DNA of 64,000 nucleotides from Streptomyces althioticus (GCA_014649355.1 BMSW01000004.1:264608-328607), one strand, 5' to 3'. Positions 8,618 to 16,723 are shown, numbered from the stretch's first letter. Notes: generated from the letters alone by a model not told the origin. Translations and numbers: made by a program.

Positions 8618-9289
8618 ATGCCCACGCTGGACCGCCACGAGAACGTCTTCGTCCTCGACCTGGGAGACGGCGAGAACCGCTTCCACCCCGACTGGATCGC
8701 CGCGGTCGGGTCCGCGCTCGACGAGGTCGAGAAGGCGGAGGGCCCGCGCGCCCTGGTGACGGCGGCGACGGGCAAGTTCTGGTCCAACGGCCTGGACCTG
8801 GAGTGGCTGTTCGCCAACGCGGACCACTACCAGGACTACGTGGTCTCGGTGCACCAGCTGTTCGCGCGGATGCTGTCGCTGCCGGTGATGACGGTGGCCG
8901 CGCTCCAGGGCCACACGTTCGCGGCCGGGGCGATGCTGTCGCTGGCCAACGACTTCCGCGTCATGCGCGAGGACCGCGGCTACTGGTGCCTTCCTGAGGC
9001 GGACATCGACATCCCGTTCACCCCCGGCATGTCGGCCCTCATCCGCGCCCGCCTGACCCCGCAGACGGCCCACGAGGCGATGACGACGGCACGGCGGTAC
9101 GGGGGAGCGGACGCGGTGGCGTCGTCGATCGTGGACCGGGCGGTCGCGGAGGCCGATGTCCGCCCCACGGCCGTCGCCCTGGCCGAGTCCCTCTCCGGCA
9201 AGGCCGGCAACACCCTGGGCACGATCAAGTCCCGCCTGTACACGGAGGTTTTGTCGACCCTGCGGGACACGACGAACCCGATGGGCTGA
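8618..9289 (+). CDS. Enoyl-CoA hydratase/isomerase family protein
   Basis: 223 residues, a little shorter than typical crotonases (about 255). The crotonase core is visible: KFWSNGLDLEWL (oxyanion-hole strand), then ALQGHTFAAGAMLSLANDFRVM with the second oxyanion glycine, and LPEADIDIPFTPGMSALI. The Glu of LPEADID occupies a position used for catalysis in isomerases. Substrate is unknown; yeast-type enoyl-CoA isomerases and plant relatives share the FxSNGLDL pattern. ACGGAG lies 7 nt before ATG 8618. The palindrome just upstream suggests repression by a TetR regulator. Confidence 0.88.
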   Translation: MPTLDRHENVFVLDLGDGENRFHPDWIAAVGSALDEVEKAEGPRALVTAATGKFWSNGLDLEWLFANADHYQDYVVSVHQLFARMLSLPVMTVAALQGHTFAAGAMLSLANDFRVMREDRGYWCLPEADIDIPFTPGMSALIRARLTPQTAHEAMTTARRYGGADAVASSIVDRAVAEADVRPTAVALAESLSGKAGNTLGTIKSRLYTEVLSTLRDTTNPMG

Positions 9290-9307
9290 CGGCCTCTTGT
9301 CCGTACG

Positions 9308-9343
9308 GAAAGACCCCGGACCGTAACCGGTCCGGGGTCTTTC
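9308..9343. terminator. Strong bidirectional terminator
   Basis: Perfect 16-bp stem (9308-9323 with 9328-9343) closing a TAAC loop, with GAAAG/CTTTC ends that give short T-runs on both strands. It separates the enoyl-CoA hydratase gene from the convergent accessory cluster. Confidence 0.9.
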
Positions 9344-9354
9344 ACCGGGTGCTC

Positions 9355-9687
9355 TCAACCGGCCAGCAAGGCCTTCGCGGCCGAGACGACCGGCAGGCCC
9401 ACCTCGCCGACGAGGGCCGCGATGCCGGAGATGCGCTGGACCAGGGAGCGCCGGCGTTCCTCGGAGGTCTCCTCGGCGATGGCGCCGGCGGCGGCGTCCA
9501 CCTCCGCCCGGCCCGCGGTGTCCAAGTGCGGCCGCAGCCGCTCGATCTCGGCGAGCAGGGCCTGCAGTGCCGGCCCGCCTTCCGCCACGCCGACGTTCTT
9601 GCCGCCGGTCACGATGTCCCCCGAGCCGGTGTGCTCGGCCTTGCCGATGCCGCCGGCGCCGTACTGCTGGATGTGGTCCCCGCTCAT
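9355..9687 (-). CDS. Small helical protein with N-terminal Gly-rich motif, coupled to DUF6232 gene
   Basis: 110 residues, family not recognised. Residues 4-25 carry IQQYGAGGIGKAEHTGSGDI, followed by VTGGKNVGVAEGG; residues 38-110 look like a helical bundle (ALQALLAEIERLRPHL...RISGIAALVGEVGLPVVSAAKALL). The Gly-rich motif is nearly identical to the C-terminal tail of the DUF6232 protein encoded immediately upstream (IKQYGPGSIGKAQHSGSGGI). The ATG overlaps the upstream stop (ATGA), so the two are translationally coupled. Two adjacent proteins sharing one short Gly-rich motif resemble bacterial amyloid-signalling pairs, but this is inference only. Confidence 0.75.
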   Translation of the reverse strand: MSGDHIQQYGAGGIGKAEHTGSGDIVTGGKNVGVAEGGPALQALLAEIERLRPHLDTAGRAEVDAAAGAIAEETSEERRRSLVQRISGIAALVGEVGLPVVSAAKALLAG

Positions 9688-10184
9688 GACGCCTGGATGC
9701 CCCCGCTGCCGCTGTGCTGTGCCTTGCCGATGCTGCCCGGGCCGTACTGCTTGATGAGGTCGCCGGCCACCGCGTGCTCCACGTTGATGACCATCTGGGC
9801 GATGTCGGGGTTGCCGATCGCCTTGGTGATTTCCTGAATCAATTGCAGGATTTCGTCCTGCCGGGTGGACCAGATGGCCTCGCGCTGCGTGCCGGAGGTG
9901 TTGAGGACGAGTCCGTACACCGGCGGTTTCTGCAGGGCGAGGACCAGCCGCCACACCAGAAAGGCCTGGACGGCGATGAAAAGAATGACGCCCACGACGT
10001 CCGCGACGGCGGCGAAAATCCCGCCGAAGAAGAACCAGACAAGCGTGCGGACGAAGAATTCCTTCCATGCCGCACCCTTGTCGACCTCTATCATGCGCTG
10101 GCCGACGTGGGAGATGTTGCGCAGGGGATAAGCCTCGCCCCCCACCCACAGCACGCCCTCATTGATGGTTACTTGGGCCGCCAC
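9684..10184 (-). CDS. DUF6232 family membrane protein with C-terminal Gly-rich motif
   Basis: 166 residues. An N-terminal beta region (INEGVLWVGGEAYPLRNIS, a DUF6232 hallmark) precedes a membrane hairpin (about residues 47-84, TLVWFFFGGIFAAV and VILFIAVQAFLVWRLVLAL). Another beta strand, a helix (DEILQLIQEITKAIG) and the Gly-rich tail at residues 142-163 follow. The tail repeats at the start of the next gene. GTG 10184 has AGGAGG 5 nt upstream. The cytoplasmic tail suggests recruitment of a partner to the membrane. Role unknown. Confidence 0.8.
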   Translation of the reverse strand: MAAQVTINEGVLWVGGEAYPLRNISHVGQRMIEVDKGAAWKEFFVRTLVWFFFGGIFAAVADVVGVILFIAVQAFLVWRLVLALQKPPVYGLVLNTSGTQREAIWSTRQDEILQLIQEITKAIGNPDIAQMVINVEHAVAGDLIKQYGPGSIGKAQHSGSGGIQAS

Positions 10185-10645
10185 AGGACCCTCCTGTCAG
10201 CTTTAGGACACTGAGGAGGGAAGATTAGCGAAGGGGGTCTGGATATGTGCGGGGATTCATGGTCTTGTCGCCCGAATATGGGGAGGGTTGTTTATCGCGC
10301 CCAAAAGGAGGCAAATAAAGGCAGGCTCCGCCAGGGAAGTGTGATGAGGGGGCGACATCGCGCATCACTGATCACGACGGGGCTGTATGTGCTAAAGGAA
10401 TCTCCGACCGACGGCACGCAGGTACCCCAGCGCCGGGCGGCAGGCCGACATTTGACCGGCAAGCCCACGGCAAGTGGAAGACCGGACGCCGTGGACCTGT
10501 CGCCAGGGGATCGGAAGGCGGCCGGTGGCACCACTGGCCTGGCGGCGACACCGGTGAGCGCTGAACCGTCCGGCGACGTGACCGTCGCGAAACCCTCGGC
10601 CGCGGAGCAGCACGGTTCTGGCGATGCTGCTTCTGCAGGAAGCGG
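10185..10645. other. Gene-free stretch, AT-richer than surroundings
   Basis: No coding frame with convincing codon bias is seen on either strand. 10210-10420 is unusually AT-rich for this genome, and a lone AAAAGGAGG at about 10300 is not followed by a start codon. It contains the promoter of the DUF6232 gene and the decayed 3' end of the kinase remnant; it probably marks imported or degraded DNA. Confidence 0.5.
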
Positions 10646-11459
10646 TCAGGAAGCCGAACCGTCGAGGTCGAGGCGGATCACGACGAGCGCCTCGGCGATC
10701 TCGACGGTCATCTCGTCCTCCGGGCCGAACACCATGCGCAAGGTCCTGGCGTAGCGGTTCGAGGACCTGCCCCGCCTCGGCGGTCTGGCCCTGGGCGGGC
10801 AACTGCCTCCCGATGTTGTGCCGCAGCTCCACGGCCTCCTCGCTCACGTCGCTGCCGACGGCCCGCACGACGTTCAGCACGGCCTGTGGCGCGGCCAGCG
10901 CGTCGGTGACCTGGCCGAGTTCGGCGCGGAAACGGGCCGCCTGGGCGCGGGTCTGCTCGCTGGTCGGCCCGGCTATACGGGTGTAGGCGTCGGTGAGGGC
11001 GTCGAACTCGGGCAGGGCGGCCCGGTAGTCACCGCCTAGGAGGCGGATGGCCGCTCGCTGGCGGCGCAGCGCCAGGACCTGCTTGCTCTCGGAGCCGACG
11101 GCGAGGGCGGCGGGTTCGATGACCTCGCCGAGCACCTCGGCGGCCTGCGCGAACCGCTCCTCCTCCAGCAGGGCGTCGGAGTGGGCGTACGCCTCCTTGA
11201 TTCCCTCGCGCAGCCGGGCGGGGACGGGCACCGGTGGGGCCGCCGGGAGGACGGCCGTCGGCGCCGGGTCTGCGGGCGCCGGGGGCCTGCGCGGGCGCGG
11301 GGCGCGAAGGGGCGAAGGGGCGACGGAAAACGACCGTCGGGTCGGGTGCGCCGGCCGGCCCGGCGTCTGGCCCGGCGGCGGGAGGAACGGCAGCAGTCGC
11401 GCGTACACCTCCTGTGTGTCGGCGTGCCGCGCCTCGGGCGCCTTGCGAGAAGGTACCAC
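10646..11459 (-). pseudogene. Remnant of a TPR-containing serine/threonine protein kinase
   Basis: The reading begins inside what is normally the very end of a Pkn-type kinase domain (KAPEARHADTQEVYARLLPFLPPPG). A Pro/Arg-rich linker and TPR-like helices follow (AYAHSDALLEEERFAQAAEVLGEVIEP, GGDYRAALPEFDALTDAY, VELRHNIGRQLPAQGQTAEAGQVLEPL). The whole catalytic domain is missing, cut off at about 11459. In addition, near 10760 the frame must shift by one base to continue into MVFGPEDEMTVEIAEALVVIRLDLD and its stop at 10646; the unshifted frame runs into Arg-rich nonsense. Two independent lesions make this a dead gene, unless the shift is a sequencing error. Confidence 0.75.
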
Positions 11460-11489
11460 CGGCCATGCGGCCGACTTACCGCCACGCCA

Positions 11490-11753
11490 TCACTCTTTGT
11501 CGGCCGCCATGATGCCGACGCATTCTTCGAGTGCGGCGTGCGACGGCGTGACGAAGGCGGCGAGTTCGGCGTCCGACGCCTTCCCCGCCTCCAGTGCGGC
11601 GCCGACGACCGTCACCAGGACAGCGGCGGCTTTCAGCGCGTGCGCGTCGGCCAACTCCTCAAGGAGGCCGCCGGGGCGTGTGACCGCCAGGGCCTCCTTG
11701 CCGGTGGTCGGGTCGAGGCCGAAACGGCGCAGACGCGGCGTACGCGCGCTCAT
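11490..11753 (-). CDS. Hypothetical 87-aa protein
   Basis: Not recognised. A basic start (SARTPRLRRFGLDPTTGKEAL) precedes two or three predicted helices (GGLLEELADAHALKAAAVLVTVVGAALEAG, ASDAELAAFVTPSHAALEECVGIMA). The middle helix is hydrophobic enough to be buried or membrane-associated. Its ATG overlaps the stop of the upstream small gene (ATGA), so the two are probably co-translated. Confidence 0.6.
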   Translation of the reverse strand: MSARTPRLRRFGLDPTTGKEALAVTRPGGLLEELADAHALKAAAVLVTVVGAALEAGKASDAELAAFVTPSHAALEECVGIMAADKE

Positions 11754-12001
11754 ACGGTGACCTCCCACAAAACGCGGTCCTGGCCCAGCGTCGCCAGGAT
11801 GGCCGCCCCGACGTACGGCCGGACCAGGGGCATGCCGTCGGCGAGGATGACGTCCGCCAGGCGCGGATATGGGATCACGGGGGAGGGCTCCGGAGCGGGA
11901 GGACAGGAGATGCGGGGCAGGGGCGGTGGGGGTGCTGCCGAGCGGTGGGTACCGCGGCCGGGCAGGAAGAGGGTCAGAATCGCGGCCAGTAGGCGGCGCA
12001 C
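11750..12001 (-). CDS. Hypothetical 83-aa protein, possibly membrane-anchored
   Basis: Not recognised. GTG 12001 is supported by GGGAG 7 nt upstream. The first residues RRLLAAILTLFLPG form a short basic-hydrophobic segment like a signal anchor; a Pro/Ser-rich linker follows, then PYPRLADVILADGMPLVRPYVGAAILATLGQDRVLWEVTV. The gene overlaps the next by ATGA. The 12002-12249 gap upstream holds no convincing gene. Confidence 0.55.
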   Translation of the reverse strand: MRRLLAAILTLFLPGRGTHRSAAPPPPLPRISCPPAPEPSPVIPYPRLADVILADGMPLVRPYVGAAILATLGQDRVLWEVTV

Positions 12002-12249
12002 AGGTCGACTCCCAATCAGTCGGCTCAGGCCCCGGCAGGGAAGTAGCCGCTTCCCTTCGGGGCCGCTCTGTTGCGTCTGCGACGACACAGCCGGCACCAC
12101 GGGCGAGGTGATCGGCGGCTACATAGGGCCGCATTTGTCGAACACTGGCACGAACTGGCCGCCGAGCCTGAGCCGGGGCCAGGCGCTGATGAGGTCGCAC
12201 AGTCAGCAACCGCGCGACCTCTCGAGCACCAGGCCGCCGCGTCCTCGTG

Positions 12250-12797
12250 TCAGACCCAGCGGAGGGAGTGCGCTATGGCGTCACAGAGATCGCCCATGGG
12301 GCCATCCGTGCCGCTCAGCGGCATGGAGAATGCGAGATGCAGGTAACCGACTTCGCCAGGCATGCGGACATGGAAGTCCATGGTCGTCTCCGTGAGCGCG
12401 CGGACCGTCTCCCCAGCAGGCAGCTCGACAGTATCCACCCTCGTACCTGGATCGACTCGCTGTACCAGGGCGTGAGCGAAGTCGACTGCCTGCGGAGCCA
12501 GCCCACGCGGGGAGGGCGCCATCGAGATCAGGAGCGAAGCCGGTACGGCTGCACCGTCCGGCGATTCGGTTTTGAGGAAAATTCCAACGCGCCCTGTACA
12601 AGCCCGAGTTCGACGGTGTTCCGCAGCGTCTCCCAGATGCGCCGGGTGACCTCGGCGGAGGCACCGCTACCCGCGGACTGCTTGTCGACGAACGTCTTCA
12701 GCTGGCGGCGCCACCGCTCGTGGGTGAGGTCGACACGGAACCAGTCGCGGGGAACGAGGAGCCGGTAGTCCGATGGCGGCGCCTCGGCGGTGGTCAT
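12250..12797 (-). pseudogene. Frameshifted paralogue of the adjacent 232-aa unknown protein
   Basis: The first frame runs from ATG 12797 (SDYRLLVPRDWFRVDLT ... RRIWETLRNTVELGLVQGAL) and fails near 12600. The second frame resumes at VGIFLKTESPDGAAVPASLLISMA and continues to LCDAIAHSLRWV and a stop at 12250. Joined, the parts align with the neighbouring 232-residue protein block by block (PRDWF with PEGFH, DGAAVPASLL with DGTPCSATVF, VELPAG with IELPCG, the final hydrophobic helix). The joint needs a -1 (or +2) shift and no classical slippery heptamer is present, so decay or a sequencing error is likelier than programmed frameshifting. ATG 12797 overlaps the upstream stop. Confidence 0.75.
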
Positions 12798-13492
12798 GGC
12801 GTGGTCCCGGAGGTGATCAGCGCAGAGCCGTTGGCGTTGTAGAGGCGGATGCTGCTGACGGTGTTGCCGAACATCGTGGAGAAGAGGCCCCAGCCCTCCA
12901 TCGTGGGTGTCCCCATCTCCATGACCAGAGTCGTGCCGTTGGGGAGGGGAACGTAGACGCGGATAAACCCCGTCGGAAACGGGAGGCTCCCGCCCGTCTC
13001 GGTGAGTTCGCCTGGGAGCTGCGGCTGCTGGGTACCGATGCAGGACACGGCGAGGCCGCAGGGGAGTTCGATCTCGGAGACCTCTCCGGCCGCAACCCGG
13101 TGGAGGCTTGATGCGATGCTCCGTGCTGCGCCGGCGACGTCTGCCGCATCTGGGCTGTCCACCAGGGTCGCAAACACCGTGGCGGAGCAAGGCGTCCCGT
13201 CCACGGCCGTCACACAGACACCGGCGTACTCCGCTCCGACCGCCCGGAGCCCGTCGAAGCCGAGCGCGCACATGACCGCGAACGCGGTCTTGTCGTCCTC
13301 TGACGCACCGGGGAGGGCATTGTCCGCCAGCTCTGCCAGGAGCCGCGCGGCCTGGTCGTGGTCCGTCTCGTGGATGGGCAGGTCGTGGAAGCCCTCCGGC
13401 ATCATCCATCGCACGTGGATGTCGTCGGAGCGGACGGCGACCGGTGCGGGCTGGGACGGGATCAGTGCGGAGAGCTCGGGGAAGGTGGTCAC
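12794..13492 (-). CDS. Unknown protein of a type VII-secretion-like cluster, 232 aa
   Basis: I do not recognise the family. The protein is soluble, acidic and alpha/beta: HVRWMMPEGFHDLPI, a helical stretch with QAARLLAELADNALPG, a strand pair GAEYAGVCVTAVDG...SATVFATLV, and a C-terminal FIRVYVPLPNGTTLVMEMGTP block. It shares this layout with the broken gene downstream, so the two arose by tandem duplication. GTG 13492 overlaps the stop of the 190-aa membrane protein gene (GTGA). Position next to a T7SS-type substrate suggests a chaperone, immunity or accessory role, which is inference. Confidence 0.75.
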   Translation of the reverse strand: MTTFPELSALIPSQPAPVAVRSDDIHVRWMMPEGFHDLPIHETDHDQAARLLAELADNALPGASEDDKTAFAVMCALGFDGLRAVGAEYAGVCVTAVDGTPCSATVFATLVDSPDAADVAGAARSIASSLHRVAAGEVSEIELPCGLAVSCIGTQQPQLPGELTETGGSLPFPTGFIRVYVPLPNGTTLVMEMGTPTMEGWGLFSTMFGNTVSSIRLYNANGSALITSGTTP

Positions 13493-14061
13493 TCGGGCCG
13501 TCCCTGATCGGGAGTGGGCAGTTCGGGGGCGTCCGGGAAGAACTTCCGGGACGAGGCGTACATACCGTAGTAGGGGTAGGCGGCGGGGATGTCGGCGCCG
13601 CCGCTGCGTGCGATGCCCGCGATCTCACGGTACCGGCGGGCCCGGATGCGCACATTGCGCATCGACGGGTCACGCAGGCTGGGGCGGCGCCACAGATACA
13701 GGCCGACGATCATGCCGAGGACGATCAGCGCATCCGCGCAGATGAAGGCGATCTGGAAGGAGCGGGGTTTCTGGGATGCCACCAGGTCCCAGAACGGCCA
13801 GGCACCCGCTGCGAAGACGAAGAGGGGAATGCTGGCCAGGCAGCCGCGCACGCGCCACTTCCGGTTGTCCTCCCAGCGGTGGAACAGCAGCCAATGGACG
13901 GAGTGGTCGTCGAGGAAATCGAAGCGCACTTCACGGCCGTAGCGCTCGGCTGCCGCTTTGGCCTCGGGGACGGCGGCGATGACGGACGAGGGGACCATGT
14001 CGTGGACTCCGCCGTCGTCTCCCATGAACTTCCCAAGCTCCAGGCCGTGTTGAATGCTCAT
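13489..14061 (-). CDS. Two-span membrane protein of the T7SS-like cluster, 190 aa
   Basis: Residues about 70-92 (GCLASIPLFVFAAGAWPFWDLV) and 103-122 (FQIAFICADALIVLGMIVGLYLW) are membrane spans. The N-terminal 68 residues contain VRFDFLDDHSVHWLLFHRWED, and the C-terminus is basic then Pro-rich (YPYYGMYASSRKFFPDAPELPTPDQ). Family not recognised. It starts 12 nt after the T7SS-substrate gene and overlaps the next gene, so it belongs to the same operon. Confidence 0.7.
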   Translation of the reverse strand: MSIQHGLELGKFMGDDGGVHDMVPSSVIAAVPEAKAAAERYGREVRFDFLDDHSVHWLLFHRWEDNRKWRVRGCLASIPLFVFAAGAWPFWDLVASQKPRSFQIAFICADALIVLGMIVGLYLWRRPSLRDPSMRNVRIRARRYREIAGIARSGGADIPAAYPYYGMYASSRKFFPDAPELPTPDQGRPE

Positions 14062-14073
14062 GACGGTCTACTC

Positions 14074-15276
14074 CTATGCTGCGGGTGCCAGGGCGGCGTG
14101 GAAGGAAGCCGACGAGGGAGTGGTCCGTGGCTTCAGAGACCGGGTGGTGCTCTCTGGCTCGGACAGTTGGTCGGTCACCTTGTTGACGCCCTTGCCGATG
14201 AGGAGACCCAGGCTGGTCCCCTTGATGTATCGGGTCACAACCTCGGGCTTGAACCCCTCTTCGGGCAGCTTGATCTTGGTGATGCCTTTGTTCTTGAGGA
14301 TCCTGGAAGCGATCCTGACCCCGTCGTTGATCCTCTTCACGCCGAAGCCGTTCGTGAAGCCTTCCCAGATGCCCTTCTGCGCGGCCAGGAGGCGGCCCCC
14401 CTTGCCCGCCGCGGTCAGACCGCGCAGGGCACCGAACCCGGGGAACACCCCGAGGACATCCAGGCCGATCTTCAGCGCGTCGAACTTCCCGCCTCGCGCA
14501 AAGACGTCGTACAGGCGTCCCGACAGGGCTGTAGCGCTGGCCACCGAGGCCAAACCTGCGATGACCGGCGCCAAGAGACCACCGGAGAAGACAATGGCGG
14601 CTCCCAGAGCGACCACCGCCAAGACGGTCGCCGCGGCAGAGAACCAGTCCGCATGATCTGCGATCCAGTCCATGATGCCGCCGGGATCATGGACCCCGTC
14701 ATGGTGGATCACGTTCTTGATCCGCCTGGCCGCACGACGGGCAGCCTCATCGCGGATGGTCTTCGCCCGCATGATCTTCTTTTCGGCTTCGAGCATGAGC
14801 TGCGCGGCATCGTCGTGCTTCTTCTGCTCTTTGCTGTGCGTCACCGCATCGTCGCCGGTCAGGACCTTGCCGTTGAGCGGCTCCAGCACCTTGTTGGCGG
14901 CCTTGTAGTCGGCCTCGGCGTCCCGGTACTCCCGCAGACCCTTGTCCGCCAGACGTTGCGCCCGGTGCAGCTCGCTGGCGTACTCCTCGCTCTCCCCGTC
15001 GATGACCTTGGTGCCGAGCGCGGCCGATGCCTCGTCGTAGCGGTCGTACGCCTTCTTCAGCCGGGCCGCCGTGTCACCCGCCGTCTCATGAAAGGCCCGG
15101 CCGGCCTCACTGTTCCAGCCGTCGACCGAGGACAGCGCTTTGATGTTGCGGGCCTGCCTGTCGATCTCGTCGGCCATGGCACGCAACTTCTTGCCGAGCC
15201 TGGCCACCTCGTCGGGGTCGCCGGGCACGGGGTCGGAGTCGTACAGCGGCGACCAGTCCTTCGGGCGGGCTGTCAC
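14074..15276 (-). CDS. Putative type VII-secreted protein with N-terminal T7SS-signal domain
   Basis: 400 residues. The start DWSPLYDSDPVPGDPDEVARLGKKLRAMADEI is typical of the Streptomyces T7SS-signal domain, and residues 10-150 form long helices like WXG100/LXG proteins. Residues about 215-265 (ADWFSAAATVLAVVALGAAIVF ... LLAPVIAGLASVASATAL) are a glycine/alanine hydrophobic hairpin often found in polymorphic toxins. The last 130 residues show no toxin domain that I can name and end in a Ser/Thr/Pro-rich tail, so the toxin end may be lost or novel. GTG 15276 overlaps the stop of the WXG100-like gene. Confidence 0.75.
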   Translation of the reverse strand: MTARPKDWSPLYDSDPVPGDPDEVARLGKKLRAMADEIDRQARNIKALSSVDGWNSEAGRAFHETAGDTAARLKKAYDRYDEASAALGTKVIDGESEEYASELHRAQRLADKGLREYRDAEADYKAANKVLEPLNGKVLTGDDAVTHSKEQKKHDDAAQLMLEAEKKIMRAKTIRDEAARRAARRIKNVIHHDGVHDPGGIMDWIADHADWFSAAATVLAVVALGAAIVFSGGLLAPVIAGLASVASATALSGRLYDVFARGGKFDALKIGLDVLGVFPGFGALRGLTAAGKGGRLLAAQKGIWEGFTNGFGVKRINDGVRIASRILKNKGITKIKLPEEGFKPEVVTRYIKGTSLGLLIGKGVNKVTDQLSEPESTTRSLKPRTTPSSASFHAALAPAA

Positions 15277-15587
15277 TTCTTCCCCTTCTTCCCGCTCTTC
15301 TTGGCCTCTCGCAGAGCGTTGGCCAGTTCGTGGTCGAGCCCGTCGTAGGACTTGGCCGCGTTCTGCGTGAACTTGGCCAGGTTCTCGAGGTCCTTCATCA
15401 ACTTCTTGCGGTTCTTCTCCCAGGTGTCGGAGAAATCGTCGAAGACGTCCCGGAGCGTGTCGCTGCCCAACTCGTCGCCGTAGCCGTCGGCCGGGTTGCC
15501 GTGCTTGTCGAACTCCTTGTGGAGACGGAAGAGCGCGTCTGAGCAGTCCTTGATCATGTCAAGGTCCGCTTGCATCCTGTCGGCCAC
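15273..15587 (-). CDS. WXG100/ESX-like small helical protein
   Basis: 104 residues, almost wholly helical: QADLDMIKDCSDALFRLHKEF, a short loop (GNPADGYGDELG), then a second helix DTLRDVFDDFSDTWEKNRKKLMKDLENLAKFTQNAAKSYDGL and a Lys-rich end. Size and helix-turn-helix hairpin fit an ESX partner, although no strict W-x-G is present (DTWEKN occupies the region). GTG 15587 has GGGAG 7 nt upstream. It overlaps the next gene, so it is probably the partner of that substrate. Confidence 0.7.
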   Translation of the reverse strand: MADRMQADLDMIKDCSDALFRLHKEFDKHGNPADGYGDELGSDTLRDVFDDFSDTWEKNRKKLMKDLENLAKFTQNAAKSYDGLDHELANALREAKKSGKKGKK

Positions 15588-15627
15588 GCCGAATCTCCCA
15601 TGAAGAGGCTGAACTGCTGTTCACTGC

Positions 15628-16085
15628 TTACCGGTTGACGGCCTGGATTTCCTGTACGACGACGTCCTGGTCGGCGCCGAAGGCGCCGTCGGGGAGGTCG
15701 CCGCCCTGGCCGGTGGTGCTCGTCCAGCTGATCTTCCAGGTGACGGTTGCCTGCAGCTTGTACGAGCCGTCGCCGGAGGACCGCAGGTACTTCACTCCGC
15801 ACGGCGGGGTCTCGCCGGCCTTGCCTTTGGCGTAGGGCTCGCCGATCTTACCGGTGCGGATCTCGCACTCGCCGGAGGCGGCATAGGTGACCGCGTCGTC
15901 CGTGCCGGGGCTGATCTTCAGCGAGATCGGCTCGGCGGTGGTCGTCGCGCATCGCCCCCGGTGTCCGCCCCAGCGATGTTGTCATTGCCCTTGGAACTGT
16001 CATCTCCGCCTCCGCAGGCGCACAGCGGCAGAACCGCGACAGCGGTCAGCGAGGCGGCTGCGAGTAATCTGGGACGGCGGTTCAC
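15628..16085 (-). pseudogene. Frameshifted lipoprotein gene
   Basis: GTG 16085 (GGGAG 7 nt upstream) begins a lipoprotein signal: RRPRLLAAASLTAVAVLPLCAC, with the lipobox Cys after PLCA, then a Gly/Asp linker. Near 15950 the frame is lost. The other frame (a -1 or +2 shift) continues with TTTAEPISLKISPGTDDAVTYAASGECEI ... VQEIQAVNR and a stop at 15628. Neither half alone is a full protein and the second has no start. The signal part contains a TTA codon, so an intact version would depend on the bldA tRNA. It heads the T7SS-like cluster. Confidence 0.75.
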
Positions 16086-16262
16086 GGATGGCTCCCGGTG
16101 GGGCTAGGGTTTCCACGAGTGCGCCAACGCTATCTATTGGGATTTGGGCGAAACCAGTTGGGTTTACGTCAAGCGTGGTCTTCCAACTGGGCAAATCCCT
16201 CCAGATGCCGTCATAAGCAGCGTGGTTGTGCGGTCCGAACCGCTCCAGGATCGGTGGAGGCT

Positions 16263-16490
16263 CTATGCGTTGACTCCAGCCGTCGGTTGGGGCTGGTGTT
16301 GAGCGTAGTGGTTGGTGCCGTGCTCGTGGGGCGGGATGTCGCCGATCGCTGTGTGGAGGCGCTGGTTGTTGAACCAGTCGACCCTTTCCGCGGTGGTGAG
16401 CTCGACGTCGGCCAGGCCGTGCCAGGGCCTGCGCGGCTTGATCAGTTCGGTCTTGTAGAGGCCGATCTGGGATTCCATGAGCGCGTTGTC
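16263..16490 (-). mobile_element. 3' remnant of an IS3-family transposase (OrfB)
   Basis: The frame preserves only the last 75 or so residues of a DDE transposase: DNALMESQIGLYKTELIKPRRPW, then VDWFNNQRLHTAIGDIPPHEH, including the catalytic Glu of ESxIGLYKTE and the FNNxRLH segment. The upstream part is missing: at 16490 the sequence switches abruptly to a second, oppositely oriented transposase end. No intact terminal repeats are seen. Confidence 0.85.
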
Positions 16491-16595
16491 TCCCGCATGA
16501 AGACCTGGAAGATCCTCCGCGACTGCCGCCTCAAAGGCGACGGCGTCCACCACGCCATGCTCGGTATCGCCCACAACCTCGCCCTCGCCAGATAG
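16491..16595 (+). mobile_element. 3' remnant of an IS5-family transposase
   Basis: 34 codons matching the C-terminus of IS5-type (IS112/DUF4096-like) transposases: SRMKTWKILRDCRLKGDG then VHHAMLGIAHNLALAR and stop. It abuts the IS3 remnant exactly, in opposite orientation, so one element inserted into or recombined with the other and both then decayed. Confidence 0.8.
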
Positions 16596-16723
16596 GCCAG
16601 CGGCCCGCACGGCGGCCAACCACTCCCGAGGCCATTCAGAGATCATTTACGGATCAGACCTTAGGGAATGTGGACTTCGTGTGGACTCCAGTGGCACGCG
16701 TGTGGCACGACCCTGAACACGAC

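Noticed and set aside
10245..10754. Plus-strand frame of 169 codons in the AT-richer gap
   Set aside because: No ribosome site near its start, codon positions show no GC bias, and it overlaps the kinase remnant on the other strand.
12590..12610. Programmed -1 ribosomal frameshift in the broken paralogue
   Set aside because: The overlap region (GGAATTTTCCTCAAAACC) contains T- and A-runs but no X-XXY-YYZ heptamer in the right phase, and two neighbouring genes are also broken, so decay or error is simpler.
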